Positions 35,303 through 46,100 of a stretch of 64,000 nucleotides of DNA are shown in pieces. The notes under the pieces were generated by a model that did not search any database, was not told the origin of the DNA, and was given only the letters and a program-made list of their open reading frames with translations. The position numbers were made by a program, and so were the translations under genes. Numbering within the stretch: the first letter of the stretch is position 1; each line of letters starts with the position of its first letter. Source of the DNA: Diplonema papillatum (Eukaryota > Euglenozoa > Diplonemea > Diplonemida > Diplonemidae); the NCBI GenBank assembly GCA_030068145.1, contig JAPJBO010000509.1, positions 100,431-164,430 on the forward strand, given 5' to 3'.

Positions 35303-37759
35303 TTACCACAAACGAACAAGTAAACGAAGTAAACGAAACTCCGCATTTCTTCCGAACTCCATCCCTCTTGCGGTGTAGCAGTGCGGCGTTTCCGACCCCG
35401 TCGTCAAGACGTGTCCGATGCTGACGACTGCTACCCTGTGCCGACCCCTTTTGGGACACTTATGCACGCGGTACGCGTTTTCGTACCCTAGCAGGGCACG
35501 CAGCAGCACACGGTGTGTGAGCACACCATGAGTACATACAAGCAGTAGGTGGGACAATGGTGCTACCTTCTGTAGACTTAGGTATTGGTGTAGGACGTAA
35601 GCAGCGTGTATACAGTATCCACTACGTGTACTCACCGGATGGCAGCATCAGGATTCCGATCCCGATGTCGTAGCATTCGCAGAGCTGCGCCACCTCGTGT
35701 GTACTCCACCTACGTAGCAGTGGCATGCAGAAGCCGCAGAACAGGGTTTGTGCCTGACTCTGTGGGCGTGTGTGTGCCTGACTCTGTGGGCGTGTGTGTG
35801 CCTGACTCTGTGGGCGTGTGTGTGCCTGACTCTGTGGGCGTGTGTGTGCCTGACTCTGTGGGCGTGTGTGTGCCTGACTCTGTGGGCGTGTGTGTGCCTG
35901 ACTCTGTGGGCGTGTGTGTGCCTGACTCTGTGGGCGTGTGTGTGCCTGACTCTGTGGGCGTGTGTGTGCCTGACTCTGTGGGCGTGTGTGTGCCTGACTC
36001 TGTGGGCGTGTGTGTGCCTGACTCTGTGGGCGTGTGTGTGCCTGACTCTGTGGGCGTGTGTGTGCCTGACTCTGTGGGCGTGTGTGTGCCTGACTCTGTG
36101 GGCGTGTGTGTGCCTGACTCTGTGGGCGTGTGTGTGCCTGACTCTGTGGGCGTGTGTGTGCCTGACTCTGTGGGCGTGTGTGTGCCTGACTCTGTGGGCG
36201 TGTGTGTGCCTGACTCTGTGGGCGTGTGTGTGCCTGACTCTGTGGGCGTGTGTGTGCCTGACTCTGTGGGCGTGTGTGTGCCTGACTCTGTGGGCGTGTG
36301 TGTGCCTGACTCTGTGGGCGTGTGTGTGCCTGACTCTGTGGGCGTGTGTGTGCCTGACTCTGTGGGCGTGTGTGTGCCTGACTCTGTGGGCGTGTGTGTG
36401 CCTGACTCTGTGGGCGTGTGTGTGCCTGACTCTGTGGGCGTGTGTGTGCCTGACTCTGTGGGCGTGTGTGTGCCTGACTCTGTGGGCGTGTGTGTGCCTG
36501 ACTCTGTGGGCGTGTGTGTGCCTGACTCTGTGGGCGTGTGTGTGCCTGACTCTGTGGGCGTGTGTGTGCCTGACTCTGTGGGCGTGTGTGTGCCTGACTC
36601 TGTGGGCGTGTGTGTGCCTGACTCTGTGGGCGTGTGTGTGCCTGACTCTGTGGGCGTGTGTGTGCCTGACTCTGTGGGCGTGTGTGTGCCTGACTCTGTG
36701 GGCGTGTGTGTGCCTGACTCTGTGGGCGTGTGTGTGCCTGACTCTGTGGGCGTGTGTGTGCCTGACTCTGTGGGCGTGTGTGTGCCTGACTCTGTGGGCG
36801 TGTGTGTGCCTGACTCTGTGGGCGTGTGTGTGCCTGACTCTGTGGGCGTGTGTGTGCCTGACTCTGTGGGCGTGTGTGTGCCTGACTCTGTGGGCGTGTG
36901 TGTGCCTGACTCTGTGGGCGTGTGTGTGCCTGACTCTGTGGGCGTGTGTGTGCCTGACTCTGTGGGCGTTCGGTTCAAAAAGAATGCACACCAGATACTC
37001 CTGCACGACGTCGGGCCGGCCACGCTTTTTTTCGCCAACGCCCTGCAGCAGCTCGTCCCGGAGGTTGCCCCGCGTCTCGGCGTCGACGGCTGCGAACGCG
37101 CCGGCCAGGTCGGCCTGCGCGGACCCGTCGGGGGGGGGGGGGTAGAGCCCCTGCTCGTCGCTTCCGGCGGGCTGGTGGATGACGGCGGGCTCCGCGGGAG
37201 CAACGCGGCCGCCTTGCGGCGTCTTGGTGTAGTGCAGCATGTCTTCCGGCTTCATTTTCCGCTCGCTCGGAATCAGCTGATCGCCCCACTTGATCAGCCG
37301 CCCCGACCGGACTGCGTCGTCGATGTCCTGTCCGCTGGACGTGGTGCTCCGCAGGTGCGGGGGCGGTGCGTCCGCCCGGTTGATGGCCTGCAGCTCCTTG
37401 TTGTACAGCACCGCCCACCGCTTCCCGGACCGCGACGAGCCGCTGTCGTGGTTGTGCACCCCGAACGCGGTGACCTCGTACCCGCGGCGGGAGCAGTAAT
37501 TGACGAGCTGGAAGAACGTGACCGAGTACGTCGCCGCCTCCGCAACGTAGGTCAGCCCCTCCTCCCGGACGCAGTCCTGGTGGATCACGTCGATGACCCA
37601 GTCGGGGTCGGTCTTGTACCGGAAGTTTGTTCCGATCTCCTTCAGCTCGAAGTACGTCGGCAGGTGCAGCGACGGCATCACCGGACCGTTCGCCCAGCTG
37701 CCGCACCAAGCCTTGCCTGGGGCAAGGCCGAGGATCCTTGCCCCCACGCGTGAGAGCAT
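35303..37759 (-). CDS. unrecognised multi-exon protein
   Basis: The first block, from the Met at 37,759 (MLSRVGARILGLAPGKAWCG), runs about 260 residues with normal composition (TYFELKEIGTNFRYKTDPDW, FFQLVNYCSRRGYEVTAFGV) to a 24-bp minisatellite at 36,975. I do not recognise the family. Beyond the array, two further candidate exons join in phase: 35,709-35,636 (after CTACGTAG, encoding THEVAQLCECYDIGIGILML, ending at the strong donor GTGAGTA) and 35,487-35,303 (after CCTGCTAG, starting GYENAYRVHKCPKRGRHRVA). The minisatellite would then be intronic, but it keeps the frame open, so translation through it (HAHRVRHT repeats) cannot be excluded. The donor of the first block is not resolved. A truncated copy of the 5' part lies just upstream, at 38,007-38,350. 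Confidence 0.5.
35751..36975. repeat. 24-bp minisatellite, 51 copies
   Basis: TGCCTGACTCTGTGGGCGTG plus TGTG repeats without visible variation from 35,751; the 51st copy starts at 36,951. The unit length is a multiple of three, and five of the six frames are open, giving long artefactual ORFs on both strands. Confidence 0.97.
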
Positions 37760-38006
37760 TTTGATAGCTATGCTTCTTTCTCTTTTTTGAAAAAGCACCT
37801 GCAGTTGTAGGAAATACTCGAGGGACTTGTCTTATTTCGAAGAGGCTAGAGGCGGTGTATTATTTTGTTTTTCGTTGTCGAACACATTATTAAATTATTT
37901 TACATTCAGCGTCTTCTCATGACTTTTAGCGACGGTATTTACAATCGAACCAACTACAACGTGGGTCCCTTTTGTTGAACGCTTACACACACCGCTTACA
38001 CACACC

Positions 38007-38350
38007 CACCGCTTCCCGGACCGCGACAAGCCGCTGTCGTGGTTGTGCACCCCGAATGCGGTGACCTCGTACCCGCGGCGGGAGCAGTAGTTGACGAGCT
38101 GGAAGAACGTGACCGAGTACGTCGCCGCCTCCGCGACGGAGGTCAGCCCCTCCTCCCGGACGCAGTCCTGGTGGATCACGTCGATGACCCAGTCGGGGTC
38201 GGTCTCGTACCGGAAGTTTGTTCCGATCTCCTTCAGCTCGAAGTACGTCGGCAGGTGCAGCGACGGCATCACCGGGCCGTTCGCCCAGCTGCCGCACCAA
38301 GCCTTGCCTGGGGCAAGGCCGAGGATCCTTGCCCCTGCGCATGAGAGCAT
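38007..38350 (-). pseudogene. truncated tandem copy of the unrecognised gene's 5' end
   Basis: From the Met at 38,350 (MLSCAGARILGLAPGKAWCG) it matches the neighbouring gene almost base for base for about 115 codons, up to SGKRW. Similarity then stops abruptly at CCCACCGCTTCCCGG, next to sequence belonging to a dispersed repeat (TTTTGTTGAACGCTTACACA). The frame is intact as far as it goes. The few differences point to a recent duplication; without the rest of the gene it is probably non-functional. Confidence 0.8.
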
Positions 38351-38966
38351 CGTGTTCGCTATGCTTCTTTCTCTTTTTTTTGTGCCAGAGACAACTTCGC
38401 CCGGAGTCTGGTCGCCTGACCTTCTTCTGTTTGGTTGGGTACGCTCGGGGTTGGCTGTTGCACGCTTCTCTTCTGCGTTCTCTCTTTATACTGACTGAGG
38501 GTGCGACGAACGCTAAGTGGTGGAAACGGTGCCGACATGCGGCGCAAGCGCTTGAGAAACCGCAACGTTTCGCCGGAGACGTTTCGTTCAGGTCGGGACT
38601 AAGAGTTAGACGCCCAACGTGATCGCGAAAGAGCGGGAAGGTCGTGAAGGGTTACGAGTCAGCTGGAAACCCCTCCAACATACATCCCACAGGATAGCTG
38701 GTCGGAACCGTCAGCGCCATTCTCGAAGCATACGCGGTGTGCTGCAGCGCCGGTGGGGAAGTTAACTATGCGGTCAAAGCGTCGGCTGTGGGTACACCAC
38801 AAAGTCTAGTGTGCCACACCCGCATAATCAGTGTGAAATCCGGTGTGACGCCGGTCTATCGATACGGTATGGTTTGGCGATTCTTCTCGGGTTTCGCTCG
38901 TGACCGAGACAGTTCAACGATTATGCTTCTGCGTGCTCCAAGCACAGGTGTGCGTCTACGGTCCCA
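38351..38966. other. no gene recognised
   Basis: 5' flank of the truncated copy. No coding region recognised. Confidence 0.4.
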
Positions 38967-39103
38967 TACACGGTGGAGTCCAGCCTCAGAGGTGCCACAG
39001 GGTGTGAATTCACACGCGTTTTGGTGTGTAGCACACCCACTTCGGGTGACTCGGGCACACCCTCTATGACTCCAGCTTCTGAGGCTGGACCTCGCCGTGC
39101 ACA
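38967..39103. mobile_element. MITE-like inverted-repeat element, copy d
   Basis: ATACACGGTGGAGTCCAGCC on the left and GAGGCTGGACCTCGCCGTGC on the right are near-perfect inverse copies. The interior CACACGCGTTTTGGTGTGTA is partly the inverse of that in copies b and c, so this copy is in the opposite orientation. Confidence 0.75.
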
Positions 39104-39184
39104 CAAGATCCGAGGACTCTGGCTTGTGACCAGGTTTTAGCAGTAAGGCTGTGAAGGCGGATAATATATATTCCTGCTACACGT

Positions 39185-39722
39185 CCTCAAAGCACGATGC
39201 GGGACCATGTGTGAGGCGTTGCATCAAGGCGCACAACAGCAGCGCGGAGGCTGAAAAATAGTGTGGCAGGGCAGACTGCCCCTGCGACACGTGCCCGAAC
39301 GGAAGCATGGACAGAGATGCGGGATTACGGGTGAGGCTTAGCGGCAACGCCGAACAGCCGTCGGACAGCGTTTGTTTGGCATGCAAGCAGCGCGGATGCT
39401 CCTGCGACAGCCGGAAACCATAGGGCAGGGCCTGCGACACGTGCTCGAAGCGCGGATGGGCAGAGATGCGGGACTATGTGTGAGGCGTAGCGTCAAAGCG
39501 CCACGAAGCGTTTGGCGTGCAGCATGCAGCGTGCAGCGCGGATGATCCTGCGAAGGCCGAACTTGCGGATTATCCCTGCGACACGTGCTCGAATGGAAGC
39601 ACGGACAGAGAAGCGGGATTACAGGTGAGGCTTAGCGGCAACGCCGAACATCCGCCGTGCAGCGCGTTCGTTTGACACGCAAGCAGCGCGGATGCTCCTC
39701 GGACACGTGCTCGAGCGACCCC
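39185..39722. repeat. degenerate ~147-bp tandem array, four units
   Basis: GCGGGATTACGGGTGAGGCT and its variants (GCGGGACTATGTGTGAGGCG, GCGGGATTACAGGTGAGGCT) recur at about 39,199, 39,321, 39,468 and 39,613. AAGCAGCGCGGATGCTCCT and GACACGTGCTCGAA accompany them. It lies directly downstream of the thiamine-phosphate synthase stop codon. Confidence 0.8.
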
Positions 39723-39726
39723 TCTA

Positions 39727-40428
39727 CTACAAGAGATACTCGGGTACTTGCGACCAGGCTTTGGCGGCCAATGCACTGCAGCCGACGTACGGCGGTGGCG
39801 CATTGAGCAGCGCTGATACCATAGCGACGCTGTCAGCGCCGTGCTCGAAGCACAGGCGCGCGTTGTCCGGCGTGATGCCGCCGATGGCGACAACCGGCAA
39901 CTTCAGCAGAGGGTGGCGGGCGGCCAGATGTCGCTTGACCTCAGACAGAGATTCGAGGCCTTTGACAGAACATGGCTTAGTGGCCGACGGGAAAATGGCG
40001 CCAGTGCCCACGTAGTCGGCGCCGCACTCAATTGCTTGGTCCACCAAAGCTGGGTCACCGTACACAGTGACTCCTATGATCTTGCCAGGCCCCATGGCCT
40101 TTCTGATAGCATGGTGGTCGGGTTCCTCTTCACCGACATGCACACCATCCGCGCCGCTGACAAGCGCCACGTTCACGTTGTCGTTCACCAACACCTTGAC
40201 TCCCTTGGGTCTCGCGATGCCTATCACCTCCCTCGCGAGCTCTGCGTACGATTCGTCACTTTCATGCTTCAACCTCACCTGCACGCACGTCACACCGCCT
40301 TCTATCGCGTAACTGATCCGCTCGACGAGTCCCTCTCTAAACGCGTCGTCGGTCACTAAGTAGAGCCGAAGGTCAGCACCTTTTACGCGTTGGAACTGCG
40401 TGCGCAAGACACGGCATTTCTTCAGCAT
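39727..40428 (-). CDS. thiE: thiamine-phosphate synthase (thiamine-phosphate pyrophosphorylase)
   Basis: A 233-residue TIM-barrel enzyme in one exon. It joins the pyrimidine (HMP-PP) and thiazole phosphate moieties to make thiamine phosphate, the last assembly step of vitamin B1 synthesis. Family motifs appear in order: LYLVTDD near the N-terminus, TCVQVRLKH, VLVNDNVNVALVSGADGVHV followed by GEEE, IIGVTVYG, GADYVGTGAIFPSATKP, and the phosphate-binding LPVVAIGGITPDN with GADSVAMVSALL. The length is normal for a stand-alone ThiE; there is no fused HMP kinase domain such as plants and many fungi carry. The chosen Met (MLKKCRVLRTQFQRV) leaves about 20 residues before the barrel. No clear targeting peptide is seen. 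The stop codon falls in a sequence (GAGTATCTCTTGTAG) similar to a short dispersed repeat, so the last residues may be newly acquired. Confidence 0.94.
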   Translation of the reverse strand: MLKKCRVLRTQFQRVKGADLRLYLVTDDAFREGLVERISYAIEGGVTCVQVRLKHESDESYAELAREVIGIARPKGVKVLVNDNVNVALVSGADGVHVGEEEPDHHAIRKAMGPGKIIGVTVYGDPALVDQAIECGADYVGTGAIFPSATKPCSVKGLESLSEVKRHLAARHPLLKLPVVAIGGITPDNARLCFEHGADSVAMVSALLNAPPPYVGCSALAAKAWSQVPEYLL

Positions 40429-43171
40429 CGCGGCCGGAGGGAGGGGGCGGAGAGGGAGAGAGGGCGGTGGGTGGTGTGTGTAGTGTTTTCTGCGAAAAGG
40501 TTCTGCGGGTGCGAAAGACTCTCGTGCGCAAAGATATTTTTGCAAACGCGTTCTTCTTGGTTTTCGGGGGCAACCTTGTCGGGACAGAGACCAAGGCAAG
40601 CTCAGAAAGGAATGCGCTAGTTTTGTTGCTGTTGGAAAACTTCGAATGGTCTTCCAGAGCTGGCACACCGTGCCCAGCACCTCTTGTCTCAAAGTTTGCA
40701 TAGCACAAGTGCCGTGAGAACGTCTACTACTGATAGCCAACCAGGTTGGGAGAACAACACAACTACAAAGGGGGTCCTTTTTGTTGAACATTTACGCCCG
40801 CCACTAAAACCAGATATGCCTGCGGTTCGTGGGTGCTTTTCACCCTCACCGTGCACGTACGGACTGCCTTTACCGTACCTCTCCCAGAGCCCATCAGGCG
40901 GCAATAGTGAGAGCTCTCGCTTCAGTGGTATTGCTGCCGTGTCGCTTGAGCACAGCTCTTTCACAATCAGGACAACAATGTTCGACGTTCGCAGGACCTC
41001 GGCTCTTTGGGAGTATTGGCCGCAAAAACAGGAAAAGGCAATAGAAAAAAGAGTCGAAACTGCACGCAGCACTGAAACAGAGCCGACCGGGCCTGAGCTA
41101 CCTCGGGCCCCGGCCGTCGAGGGAAAGCCAGACGAAGTACCCAGTAACGAACCGAACGAAAACAAAAGAAGAAGGGAAGGCGTGCCAGCGGTGAATGCCG
41201 AGACTTGGGCAAGGTGTGTACCAGGTCAACCGCAGCACGCAGCGAAGCCGCGGGTTGAACACATTTGCCTCAGCCCCCGTCCACTCTTGCCTGCGGTTGA
41301 CCGGTCCTACGGACCTCCGTTGAGTGCAAGCGCCAGCTCCAAGGTAAACTTTCAGAGGTAGAATGAAATACCCTGACACTTCAAAACGTCCCCGGAAGAC
41401 GGACACGTCTGAAAACGACTACCAAAAATGGAAAAGGGAAGCCAGGGTTCCCGGATTTGTTTGTTCGCGCGTGTGCGGCCTCCCTTCGGAGCTGCACAAA
41501 TACGCCGTCAGGCGCTGCATTTCTTGCTGAACAACGACAAGCGCACGTTGCCGCCGCAGGAAAGCAACCCAAAAATAAGGACCGGACACGGATGGCAACC
41601 TATTTGCGGGTCTGCTTAATAGCGGTTCCAGGAGGTATGGTCAATGATCGCAATGACCGGACTTGAAGCTTGTAGACAGAGCAGCACGTTTCCAGTAAAA
41701 GAAGTGCGCGGGCCGTGCTCTGTATGACCTGAAGAGTTAGGTGCCGGAGTTTCCTCGAGCACGCTATCCCGGCATGTAGCGGTGCACGGTGCAACCACGT
41801 AGCAGCACGTAGTGTGAGATATATACAGGACGCAGGAGGGCTCTCAGGAGGTGCTCAGGACCCGATATCCCGGGCTCTGGGACCGATCTGGGGGTCGCTG
41901 GACGCTTGTGTCTGCGGCTGGTCTGAAGAGTTGGGTGCTGGAGTTTCCTCGACGCATGATCAAGCTCTGGCCGCTGCGACATCGTCAAGGATGTGCCCCG
42001 CACAGCCCTGCCAACACTAGGATCGGGTGTTCTCAAAAAAAGCTGGCCGTGTCGGATAACAAAGGCAACTCCACTGATACTACACGTGCGAAGAAACTAA
42101 CTCGTTTCGACCCCGTGGCCTTAAAGCCGCGGAGTCGAGGTGGATACACTTTACTGACCGAGATGAGAACCAACGCTGGCAATAATACCAGCGGTGTGTG
42201 GATGGAACGCCCCACCCCAGAACAAGGTGGCTGGCCATGACGCTCAGAGGGAGAACGTGGTTTCGTTGGCCAGAAGCTGCTTCTGGCCGTCGACAGCTTG
42301 ATTGAGAAATCAGTTGGCCCCGTCACGACGCACGGTGCACGTAGCTATAACACGGAGTCCCATTGAATCCGCACCTGTTTGACACAGATACACGTTGCGA
42401 TAAAGCATGGAACACCAACGGACCGATTCTCGACTCTTTTTAGAGTGAAAGATTTGCCGGTCGCTTCACCCGAGAAGGAATAACCAAAACGAAGCACTTA
42501 GCGGCTCCGCTGTTAGTCGTCTGAGGCCTCATTGCGCGGGATCAATAGGAACTGTCGGTCGGCCGTGACATCGACTTCGAAGGGCGCGAACTCGGGCGGC
42601 GCAGAATGCATTATACGGCCTGAACTACTGTCGCACAGGCGGGCACTCTGCGGAACCGCTAGCAATCCGGAGAGAGCGCCGCTGTGAGCTGCCACCAGAC
42701 TTCGACTGCACTGCCGTCGTGCGGGCAGTCGTCGGTGGCGGTGCGCAGAGCAGATCCTGCTGCGACATGGCAGGAGCTCGCCAATATCGGCGTGTTTGCG
42801 TTTGCGATTCGATATCAGCGTGTTTGCGAATCGTTCGCAACGCTAAAAGCCTGTGAAGCACTTGACTTCGGCGTGGGGGTACAAATATCAACGCGTTTGT
42901 GATTCGCTCGCAGGCACTGCACGTCTGCCCAGGAGCACTCGACTCAGTAGTAGCGCAACTGATCTCTTATTGCCGGCTCTATCACATGCACCTGCAACTT
43001 CTCCGAGGTAGATGAGCATTGCGTTGCGAACGAATCACAAACGCGCTCAAATTGGTACTCTGCACGCAGAAGCTAAGCGCTCGTCGAACAAGTGAGCGCT
43101 CTACGACTCGTAGAAAACGCGGGGGGTGGCAGATGGACTTTGGGCGCCTTTCTGTTGTAGACCTTGTCTTC
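40429..43171. other. no gene recognised
   Basis: A 2.7-kb spacer between the ThiE gene and the MLO-like gene. A dispersed motif (AACACAACTACAAAGGGGGT, then CCTTTTTGTTGAACATTTAC) at about 40,754-40,795 also occurs near 770-810 and 37,940-37,985. The ORF at 40,684-41,361 includes this repeat and shows no family resemblance. Confidence 0.5.
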
Positions 43172-46100
43172 TCAAGTCGCTATTTGGATGTCGAGGGTGC
43201 GATACTCGAGCAAGCCCATCTCCTCGCCTTCTTCGTCCGCCTCGCCTCCCTGTTTGTGCCGGTGGTTCCTGTCTTTGTGGTGCTTCTTGTCGTGGCCGTG
43301 GTCGCCGTGCTTGCGGTCTTTTTCGTCCTTCTTCTCCTTTTTTTCCTTCTTCTCCTTCTTTTCCTTCTTCTCCTTCGTCTTGTCGGGCGCCGCCTCCTCT
43401 TTCTTCGCGCCGCCGTCGCTCTCGTTGAGTTTGCCGTCCACGGACGCGCCGAAGTCGATCGAGCGGCGGCGAAGGGAGGGGTTGGCGGCCGCGGCGCGCA
43501 GGCGCCGTTCGACCATGGCCTGCCGCTTATCCGCTTGCTTCCGGGCGGCTTGCATGAGGGTGACGCGGGGTGCGGCGGCGGCCTGGCCGACGGGGATGCG
43601 CTGGTGGTGGTTGATCTTGAGGAGCCGGTGGTAGTCGTTGTCGCAGTCGACGCAGAGGAACCCGCAGTGCGGGCACAGCACCATCGCATTGTTCATCTGG
43701 CACTCGGCGCAGGCCGGGCTCTTCTCTTCGGTGTCGGTGACCTTGTACAGCTTGTTCTTCCTCCCCTGCACGAGCACCCCTGTACCCCCTTCCACGATGA
43801 ACGGCGCTGGCGCCAATATCCCTTTTTCCCTCCGCCACTGCCTCCGGTACTTCCCGCTGGCTTTGTCCTCCACCATCATCCGCACGATGATGTCGTGGTT
43901 CAAATACTCCCCGAGCGATGCCAGCACCGTGAACTTCGGCATGACCTGGGGAATCATGACGAAGAACACGACGAACGTCGGCAGCCCGCAGAGGGGGATA
44001 AGCATGAAGCCGTACTTTCCGTACACCACAAGCCGGTACCCGAAGTTGACGATCAACGTGGCGAGGTAGAACACCTGAGAGTTAGATAGATAGGTAGACG
44101 ATCAACGTGGCGAGGTAGAACACCTGAGAGTTAGATAGATAGGTAGACGATCAACGTGGCGAGGTAGAACACCTGAGAGTTAGATAGATAGGTAGACGAT
44201 CAACGTGGCGAGGTAGAGTTAGATAGATAGGTAGACGATCAACGTGGCGAGGTAGAACACCTGAGAGTTAGATAGATAGGTAGACGATCAACGTGGCGAG
44301 GTAGAACACCTGAGAGTTAGATAGATAGGTAGACGATCAACGTGGCAAGGTAGAACACCTGTGAGTTAGATAGATAGGTAGACGATCAACGTGGCGAGGT
44401 AGAACACCTGAGAGTTAGATAGATAGGTAGAAGTACGCACGACATCAGTAGTCCCTATGCGAACGCAGCTACAGAAAAAGCAAGAAGGTTGGCGTATGGT
44501 TAAAAGTAAAACAGTGGTATCACCTGAGGGGGGTATTCTCAAGGCTGCCCACGTGATAAAGCTGGCTGCTGGCTTCCTTCCGCGACACCGTTCATAATGG
44601 TTGGATTTTTTTTGTGAATTAAAGCAGCGACATACCTGATACAGCAACATGGTCTGGACGAGCGCGATCATGAAGTGCGGCGATTTCCAGAAGTGGCTCC
44701 GCTGCAGGCGGGAGGGCCGCTTGGTGTTGTTCTGCTTCATCTCCTGCACCTCGAAGGCGAAGTCGGCGAACTCGCGGCGGATCTTGAAGAAGAGGATGGT
44801 CAGCACCAGCAGGCTCCCGAACCCCACGAACAGCACCCACAGGCCCACGGTGGCCACCTCGCTTTCGGAAATCTCGTTCTTGATGCCGGTGACGATGGCG
44901 GCGAGGAAGCAGAGGAACGCAAGCAGCCGCCACGACGACACGTGCAGGTCGAGAAACTGGAGCATGTACCGCCTCTGCATCTTCATCATGTAGCGCGTGA
45001 ACGACGCTCCCCGCAACCGCTCCGGGAGGTTCTGCTTGAAGAAGATGAGGGCCGACGCCATCTTATCGCCGCCCTTCACCGTCCGGACGTATTTCTCCAT
45101 GAGCGCCGCTCTGGTTTCTTGGTTGGACGACGGATCGAGCTCGATCATGTCCAGCCCCACCTCGAACGTGATCCACTTGTTCCACGACGAGCTCACCGAG
45201 ACGAACAAAGCGGACACCATCGTGATGAACAGGATCGCCATCACGAACACCACGAAGTGAACGTAGTGAAACAGCGCCGTGTCAATCACCGTCGACCCGC
45301 CCAAATTCTCGAAGACTACCAGCACCGCTGCAATTCCTCCTGTGGTCGTTGCGGCGTGCGTTCGAAGGGGGTCGGGCAAGCAACCGCAAGCCCAGGGGTT
45401 TTCAGTGCTAACAATCTTGCGGGTTGATCTTTAATGTATTGCACAGGCTAAAAAACCGGATCTGGCGCTTCCTTTGTTTGTGCGCACTTCCTTCAAACCT
45501 GTTTTGTTCATCTAACGGGAGTGAGGATAGTACGCTGCCATCGATCTGTTTTGTTCTTGACAAAAGGCAGCGTGCTATGGTGGTTGATCAGAATTCCTTA
45601 CTTGAACACAGGGAATACAAGTGGGAAAACGATCAACGGGCGCGCACAAACAAACGCGCGGTCCTTTTTTAGAGTTAAAGTTCGCTTGAAATTCCGGGGG
45701 TTTAGGGTCACCGTGTGACCGTTCATGAATGGGTTCTCTTAGAGCGAGGAAGGGCTATGTGGTTACGGGTAGTACATCCAGCGCACGCCTTCGTTATGGG
45801 TTATGGCTAGCCATGTGCGTACTAGCATGTGTGTGTTAACAACTCGCTATGCACGCAGTGCCTGATCGATTTTTACGCAAAGTAAGTTGAAGTATGGCTA
45901 AATATAAAACTGAACGAGGAATTCAAGACGCAAGTGGACATAGAAACGGTTTGCGGTGACGCTTTTTTCATTTTCCCCAGCATTTCATGTTTGGTAACGA
46001 GGAGTAGTAGTCGTATGTTTGAACTTGACATGCAGCAACAATCTGTGACGATAGACTGCACAAGCCGCTACAGACTACCTCTTTGCACTAGTCGTATGGA

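Noticed and set aside
35606-37753. A 715-codon plus-strand frame (VCVPDSVG repeats)
   Set aside because: Most of it is the 24-bp minisatellite, and the rest is antisense to the recognised coding block.
40684-41361. A 225-codon plus-strand ORF
   Set aside because: It starts in a dispersed repeat, is of low-complexity composition and has no recognised domain.
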